A DNA stretch of 9,218 nt from JBILVQ01 sp044370375 (GTDB taxonomy: Bacteria > Bacteroidota > Bacteroidia > UBA4408): the NCBI GenBank assembly GCA_044370375.1, contig JBILVQ010000123.1, positions 1-9,218 of the forward strand. Direction: 5' to 3'. Positions 5,760 through 9,218 of this stretch are shown piece after piece; positions within the stretch are counted from its first letter, which is position 1; every line of letters starts with the position of its first letter. The notes below the pieces were generated by a model, which was not told where the DNA came from, ran no database searches, and saw nothing but the letters and a program-made list of their open reading frames with translations. A program made the translations under genes and the position numbers.

Positions 5760-6782
5760 TTAAAATTTGCCTTTCAGACTTTCCATGGCCTCATAAAATT
5801 CCCTTTGCAACTCAAGGGTTATTTCTTCGCAGGGAAGAATATTTTTGACCAGTGAAGCACTTTTTCCGGCCGTCCACAAATTGTCATAACTCCCGGGAAC
5901 AACTGAAGCGTATAATTTTTTCATGCCGGAGTATTGTACCCAAGTTTTGAAAAGTTTCTTGGTTCTTTTGTTGTTGGAAAGAAATTTTTCAAAGAAATTT
6001 TGCTTGTATCCCAATTTCTTGGCATAGGGTGTATTGATGATATTGCAGGGTGTACCGCTCAGGCGTTCTGTCATTACAATATCGTCCATGCCGGCATTCA
6101 CTATGGCATTTTTGTATTCGTTAGAAACAGTGGCTTCAGCCGAGGCGATGTATCTTGTCCCGATAGAAAAACCTGAAGCACCCAAGGCTGCTGTGCTTAG
6201 CAAGCCGGCACCGGTAGCCATTCCTCCGGCAGCAATTACCGGAATATGCGGGAATTCGGATTTTAGTTGTGGAATCAAGACGGATAGGGGATGAGGACCG
6301 GCATGTCCGCCTGCCCCTTGTCCAACAGCAATAAATCCATGGCAGCCTTCTCTGGCGCATTTTTCGGCATGAAGCAGGTTGGTAACATCACTGTAAACTT
6401 TGGCACCGGTGCTCTGCGCTACATCAATGACCGGTCGTGGATTTCCCAAACTGGTAATGTAAAAGGGAACCTTATGTTTTTCGCAAATTTCGAGGTGTTT
6501 TTTAAAGAAGGGATTGGTTTGTTGCACAATCAGATTCACTCCGAAATTGCCCTTGTGCTGCTCTCTAATTCTCTGTTCGGCAAGGGCTGCAATGGCTTTT
6601 TCCAACTCTTCATGGTTGCGGTAATTCAGACTTGGAAACACACCCATAATGCCCGAACGCATGGCTGAAACAATCATGGCGTGATTGCTTACCAGAAACA
6701 TAGGCGCCATTATAATGGGGAAGCTCAGAGAGAACTCCCGTGAGAAGTCGGTCGAAAATTGCGGTGAATTGCCGTTATTCAT
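5760..6782 (-). CDS. NMO/YrpB-type FMN-dependent oxidoreductase (nitronate monooxygenase family)
   Basis: A 340-residue TIM-barrel flavoprotein of the nitronate monooxygenase (former 2-nitropropane dioxygenase) family. The N-terminal strand FPIIMAPMFLVSNHAMI (21-37) is the usual start of the fold. GQGAGGHAGPH (154-164) holds His160 in the place of the catalytic histidine of this family. AAGGMATGAGLL (184-195) and FSIGTRYIASAEA (205-217) form the FMN phosphate-binding loops. SGTPCNIINT (242-251) is also family-typical. The true substrate cannot be read from sequence: members include nitronate oxidases, FabK-type enoyl-ACP reductases and NAD(P)H-quinone reductases. Divergence from a fatty-acid activation/oxidation operon across a shared 103-bp region hints at a lipid-linked role, but this is inference. 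A cytoplasmic location is expected, as no signal peptide is seen. Confidence 0.9.
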   Translation of the reverse strand: MNNGNSPQFSTDFSREFSLSFPIIMAPMFLVSNHAMIVSAMRSGIMGVFPSLNYRNHEELEKAIAALAEQRIREQHKGNFGVNLIVQQTNPFFKKHLEICEKHKVPFYITSLGNPRPVIDVAQSTGAKVYSDVTNLLHAEKCAREGCHGFIAVGQGAGGHAGPHPLSVLIPQLKSEFPHIPVIAAGGMATGAGLLSTAALGASGFSIGTRYIASAEATVSNEYKNAIVNAGMDDIVMTERLSGTPCNIINTPYAKKLGYKQNFFEKFLSNNKRTKKLFKTWVQYSGMKKLYASVVPGSYDNLWTAGKSASLVKNILPCEEITLELQREFYEAMESLKGKF

Positions 6783-6799
6783 GAAAATGGATAAGAATA

Positions 6800-6807
6800 C
6801 GAAGATA
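6800..6807 (-). promoter_or_regulatory. Weak -7 element for the flavin oxidoreductase gene (TATCTTCG)
   Basis: On the minus strand TATCTTCG matches TANNTTTG at all but one fixed position and lies 17 bp before the ATG at 6782. No convincing -33 TTG lies at the right distance. It is the best candidate in this 103-bp divergent region, but weak. Confidence 0.25.
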
Positions 6808-6831
6808 GGATTTAATTCCTTTTATGGCCTA

Positions 6832-6862
6832 TTGTTTTAATTCAAGTCAAATCTTACATTTG
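6832..6862 (+). promoter_or_regulatory. Putative fadD promoter (TTG – 20 bp – TACATTTG)
   Basis: TTG at 6832-6834 and TACATTTG at 6855-6862 match the Bacteroidota sigma-A consensus with a near-ideal 20-bp spacer. This is the best promoter match in the window. The transcript would start about 20 nt before the fadD ATG (6886). AAAGG at 6879-6883 lies only 2 bp before the ATG, too close to be a good Shine-Dalgarno. Confidence 0.65.
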
Positions 6863-6885
6863 GACAATACAAAAGAATAAAGGTT

Positions 6886-8658
6886 ATGGAGATTACACGC
6901 ATCTATGATTTGTTGGAGAATTATCTTCAGCTTCCTCCCAAGGATGATGCCCTTGCAGCCAAAGAAAATGGCCGTTGGGTAAAGTATAGTGTTCAGGATT
7001 TCAGAACCAATGTTGAACAATTGTGTTCAGGATTAATTCTTCATGGAATTAAACCCGGAGATATGGTTGGAATCATTGCCAATAACCGTCCTGAATGGGT
7101 TTTTGCGGATTTTGCCTCCCAGAAGTGCGGTGCCATTACGGTTCCCATTTACCCAACCATCAGTGATAATGATTTAACCTTTATCATTAAGGATGCTTCC
7201 ATCAAAATGTTTTTCATTTCATCAGAAGAGCTTTATGCCAAGGTGAAAAGAATAGCCCATGCCATTGATCCATCCATCAGTTTGTTTACATTTAATGATG
7301 TTGCTTCAGCGCCCAATTGGAAGCAATTGCGCGATGCCGGCAAAAATAATCCACAGTCGGCCCGGATGAAGGAAATTGATGCTGGCATAAAGACCAACGA
7401 CCTGGTAACCATTCTCTATACCTCAGGAACCACCGGTTTCCCCAAAGGCGTAATGCTTTCCCACAACAATATCCTAAGTAATTCTTTTGCCTGCCAAAAC
7501 CTGGCTCCGTTTGAGCCGCATTGGCGGGCACTTAGCTTTTTACCTTTAAACCACGTTTATGAGCGGATGTTAAATGCCGTTTACATTTACAAAGGTGTTT
7601 CGGTTTACTTTGCTGAAAGTTTGGAAACCATTTCGGATAATTTAAAAGAGGTTAAACCCCATATTTTCGCAACCGTTCCGCGTTTGTTGGAGAAGGTTTA
7701 CGATAAAATTGTTGCTAAAGGCAATGAGTTAACCGGCATTAAAAAGAAATTATTTTTCTGGGCACTCGATTTGGGTTTACGCTTTGAGTTGAACGGCAAA
7801 AATGGTTGGTGGTATGGAGTTCAATTAAAAATTGCCCGAAAGTTAATTTTTAGCAAATGGAGAGAGGCATTGGGAGGAGAAATTGTAGCCGTAACCTCTG
7901 GTGGCGCTGCTTTACAGGAGAGATTAGCAAGGGTTTTTAACGGAGGTGGTATCATGGTTTTGGAAGGTTATGGCCTAACAGAAACCTCTCCCGTGATTGC
8001 AGTGAATAATTTTGAACCCAACAGTATTTGTTTCGGAACCGTTGGACCCATCTTAAAAAATTTACAAGTAAAAATTGCTGATGACGGTGAAATATTGGTG
8101 AAAGGACCAAGCGTCATGTTGGGTTATTATAATCGTCCGGATGCAACCGCTGAAGTTATGGATGCCGACGGATGGTTCCATACCGGTGATATCGGTATTT
8201 TTGTAGAGAACCGATTCCTGAAGATTACCGACCGTAAAAAAGAAATTTTCAAAACTTCGGGAGGTAAATACATTGCTCCGGTGGTTATTGAAAATAAGCT
8301 GAAGGAGTCTGCTTTTGTTGAGCAGGTAATGGTCATTGGCGAAGGAGAAAAATTTGCTTCGGCACTCATCGTCCCTGCTTTTGTAATGCTGAAAGAATGG
8401 TGTGAACGAAAAAATATTCCCTTCGAAAGCAACGAGAAAGCCATTCAACACCCACAGGTGTTAGCAAGGATTCATGAGGAGGTTGAAAAATTAAATGCTA
8501 CATTGGCCCAGTATGAAAAAATCAAAAACCCTGTATTGTTGGCCAAAGAATGGACCATTGATGGTGGAGAATTAACCCCTAAAATGAGCATGAAACGAAA
8601 AGTAATCATGAAGAACAACGAAACAAAAATTGCTGCTATTTACGCAGCAGAGAAATAA
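6886..8658 (+). CDS. fadD: Long-chain fatty acid--CoA ligase (AMP-forming)
   Basis: Activates fatty acids to acyl-CoA through an acyl-adenylate, the entry step to beta-oxidation or lipid synthesis. The 590-residue protein carries the full ANL-superfamily set: the P-loop TILYTSGTTGFPKGVML (175-191), LPLNHVYER (219-227), the GGAAL loop (339-343), GYGLTETSPV (361-370), the adenosine-contacting GWFHTGDIG (429-437), the hinge ITDRKKEIFKTSGGKYIAP (447-465), and a C-terminal GELTPKMSMKRK (561-572) that holds the candidate catalytic lysine. Length and motif order resemble bacterial and eukaryotic long-chain acyl-CoA synthetases (FAA/ACSL type). Chain-length preference cannot be read from sequence. 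It has its own promoter, is divergent from the flavin oxidoreductase, and is followed after 51 bp by a FadN-type gene, consistent with a fatty-acid degradation operon. Confidence 0.93.
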   Translation: MEITRIYDLLENYLQLPPKDDALAAKENGRWVKYSVQDFRTNVEQLCSGLILHGIKPGDMVGIIANNRPEWVFADFASQKCGAITVPIYPTISDNDLTFIIKDASIKMFFISSEELYAKVKRIAHAIDPSISLFTFNDVASAPNWKQLRDAGKNNPQSARMKEIDAGIKTNDLVTILYTSGTTGFPKGVMLSHNNILSNSFACQNLAPFEPHWRALSFLPLNHVYERMLNAVYIYKGVSVYFAESLETISDNLKEVKPHIFATVPRLLEKVYDKIVAKGNELTGIKKKLFFWALDLGLRFELNGKNGWWYGVQLKIARKLIFSKWREALGGEIVAVTSGGAALQERLARVFNGGGIMVLEGYGLTETSPVIAVNNFEPNSICFGTVGPILKNLQVKIADDGEILVKGPSVMLGYYNRPDATAEVMDADGWFHTGDIGIFVENRFLKITDRKKEIFKTSGGKYIAPVVIENKLKESAFVEQVMVIGEGEKFASALIVPAFVMLKEWCERKNIPFESNEKAIQHPQVLARIHEEVEKLNATLAQYEKIKNPVLLAKEWTIDGGELTPKMSMKRKVIMKNNETKIAAIYAAEK

Positions 8659-8667
8659 AGCCGGAGA

Positions 8668-8688
8668 AATTAGGACATTGTACAAACT
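8668..8688 (+). promoter_or_regulatory. Degenerate relative of the 21-bp dyad, between fadD and fadN
   Basis: The fadD–fadN gap contains TTAGGACATTGTACAAA (8670-8686). In register with dyad copy 2 it agrees at 14 of 21 positions, including TTAGGACA and GTAC at the same spacing. TTGTACAA (8678-8685) is itself a perfect palindrome. It could be a regulator site 22 bp before the fadN start, or chance resemblance in AT-rich DNA. Confidence 0.2.
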
Positions 8689-8709
8689 GATAAAAACAAA
8701 CAAACGCTT

Positions 8710-9218
8710 ATGAAGCGACTTATAAAAAAAGTAGCCGTGTTGGGCTCCGGAGTGATGGGTTCAAGAATTGCCTGTCATTTTGCGAACATCGGGGCAGAGG
8801 TTTTATTGCTCGATATTGTTCCGAAAGATGCACCGGAAGGAGACAAGAAAGCAAGGAACAAAATTGTGGATGATGCACTTACAGCTGCCGTAAAATCTAA
8901 TCCCTCGCCAATTTACCATGCACGCAATGTGAAGAAAATCACTACCGGAAATTTTTCTGATAACATGAAAGATATTGCCGGAGTTGATTGGATTATTGAA
9001 GTGGTGGTGGAACGCCTGGATATTAAACAGCAAATTTTTGAGCAGGTTGAAAAGTTTCGCACTCCAGGAACACTTATTACTTCCAATACCTCGGGTATTC
9101 CCATCCATCTGATGTGTGAAGGCAGATCACAAGATTTTAAAGAAAATTTCTGCGGTACGCATTTCTTTAATCCTCCCCGCTATTTGCGTTTGCTGGAGAT
9201 TATTCCTTCCCCCCATAC
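8710..9218 (+). CDS. fadN: 3-hydroxyacyl-CoA dehydrogenase, FadN type, N-terminal part (cut by window edge)
   Basis: NAD-dependent oxidation of L-3-hydroxyacyl-CoA in beta-oxidation. The 169 visible residues are the Rossmann domain: VAVLGSGVMGSRIA (8-21) with the dinucleotide-binding glycines, LLLDIVP with Asp35 at the end of the second strand for NAD ribose, DWIIEVVVERL (93-103), TSNTSGI (124-130), EGRSQDF (137-143), and GTHFFNPPRYLRLLEII (149-165) with catalytic His151. The DWIIEVVVE, EGRS-DF and NPPRYLRLLEI phrases are those of B. subtilis FadN and its Bacteroidota relatives, which are about 790-800 residues with an enoyl-CoA hydratase-like C-terminal part. That part is outside the window, so a short single-domain enzyme is not strictly excluded. 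The ATG follows fadD by 51 bp with no Shine-Dalgarno and no clear promoter, so it is probably co-transcribed with fadD. Confidence 0.93.
   Translation, partial: MKRLIKKVAVLGSGVMGSRIACHFANIGAEVLLLDIVPKDAPEGDKKARNKIVDDALTAAVKSNPSPIYHARNVKKITTGNFSDNMKDIAGVDWIIEVVVERLDIKQQIFEQVEKFRTPGTLITSNTSGIPIHLMCEGRSQDFKENFCGTHFFNPPRYLRLLEIIPSPH

Noticed and set aside
1..9218. Frameshifted or broken genes, or horizontally acquired islands
   Set aside because: Every main gene shows complete family motifs in a single frame, and base composition looks even by eye apart from the AT-rich intergenic gaps.

Overview
The window is a stretch of ordinary bacterial chromosome, almost certainly from the phylum Bacteroidota. 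The evidence is the gene order ftsX – DUF3098 – uppP – truB – queA, a leucyl-tRNA synthetase with an insertion of about 60 residues of the kind I recall from this phylum, few Shine-Dalgarno sequences, and several good matches to the Bacteroidota sigma-A promoter (-7 element TANNTTTG). All large genes look intact. There are no mobile-element genes, CRISPR arrays, rRNAs or tRNAs that I can see.

Layout. (1) Positions 1-922, minus strand: N-terminal third of leuS, cut by the window edge. (2) A 156-bp divergent promoter region (923-1078). (3) Positions 1079-5565, plus strand: a tightly packed run of six genes, ftsX (cell division), a small DUF3098 membrane protein, uppP (recycling of the undecaprenyl lipid carrier), truB (tRNA pseudouridine-55), queA (queuosine synthesis) and ispD (MEP isoprenoid pathway). 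IspD feeds the precursors of the undecaprenyl carrier that UppP recycles, so envelope growth and translation quality are mixed in one transcription unit. An internal promoter probably precedes queA. (4) A 194-bp convergent gap (5566-5759). It holds two copies of an imperfect 21-bp dyad, a perfect 8-bp hairpin and a possible 32-codon ORF, and is the least explained part of the window. (5) Positions 5760-6782, minus strand: an NMO/YrpB-type flavin oxidoreductase. (6) A 103-bp divergent promoter region. (7) Positions 6886-9218, plus strand: an acyl-CoA synthetase (FadD-like) followed after 51 bp by the start of a FadN-type 3-hydroxyacyl-CoA dehydrogenase, probably a fatty-acid beta-oxidation operon that continues past the edge.

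I do not see a clearly new biological system. The points most worth a second look are the paired dyads with a possible tiny membrane peptide between them, a hairpin that would mask the start of uppP, and the two divergent promoters that seem to produce leaderless leuS and ftsX transcripts.
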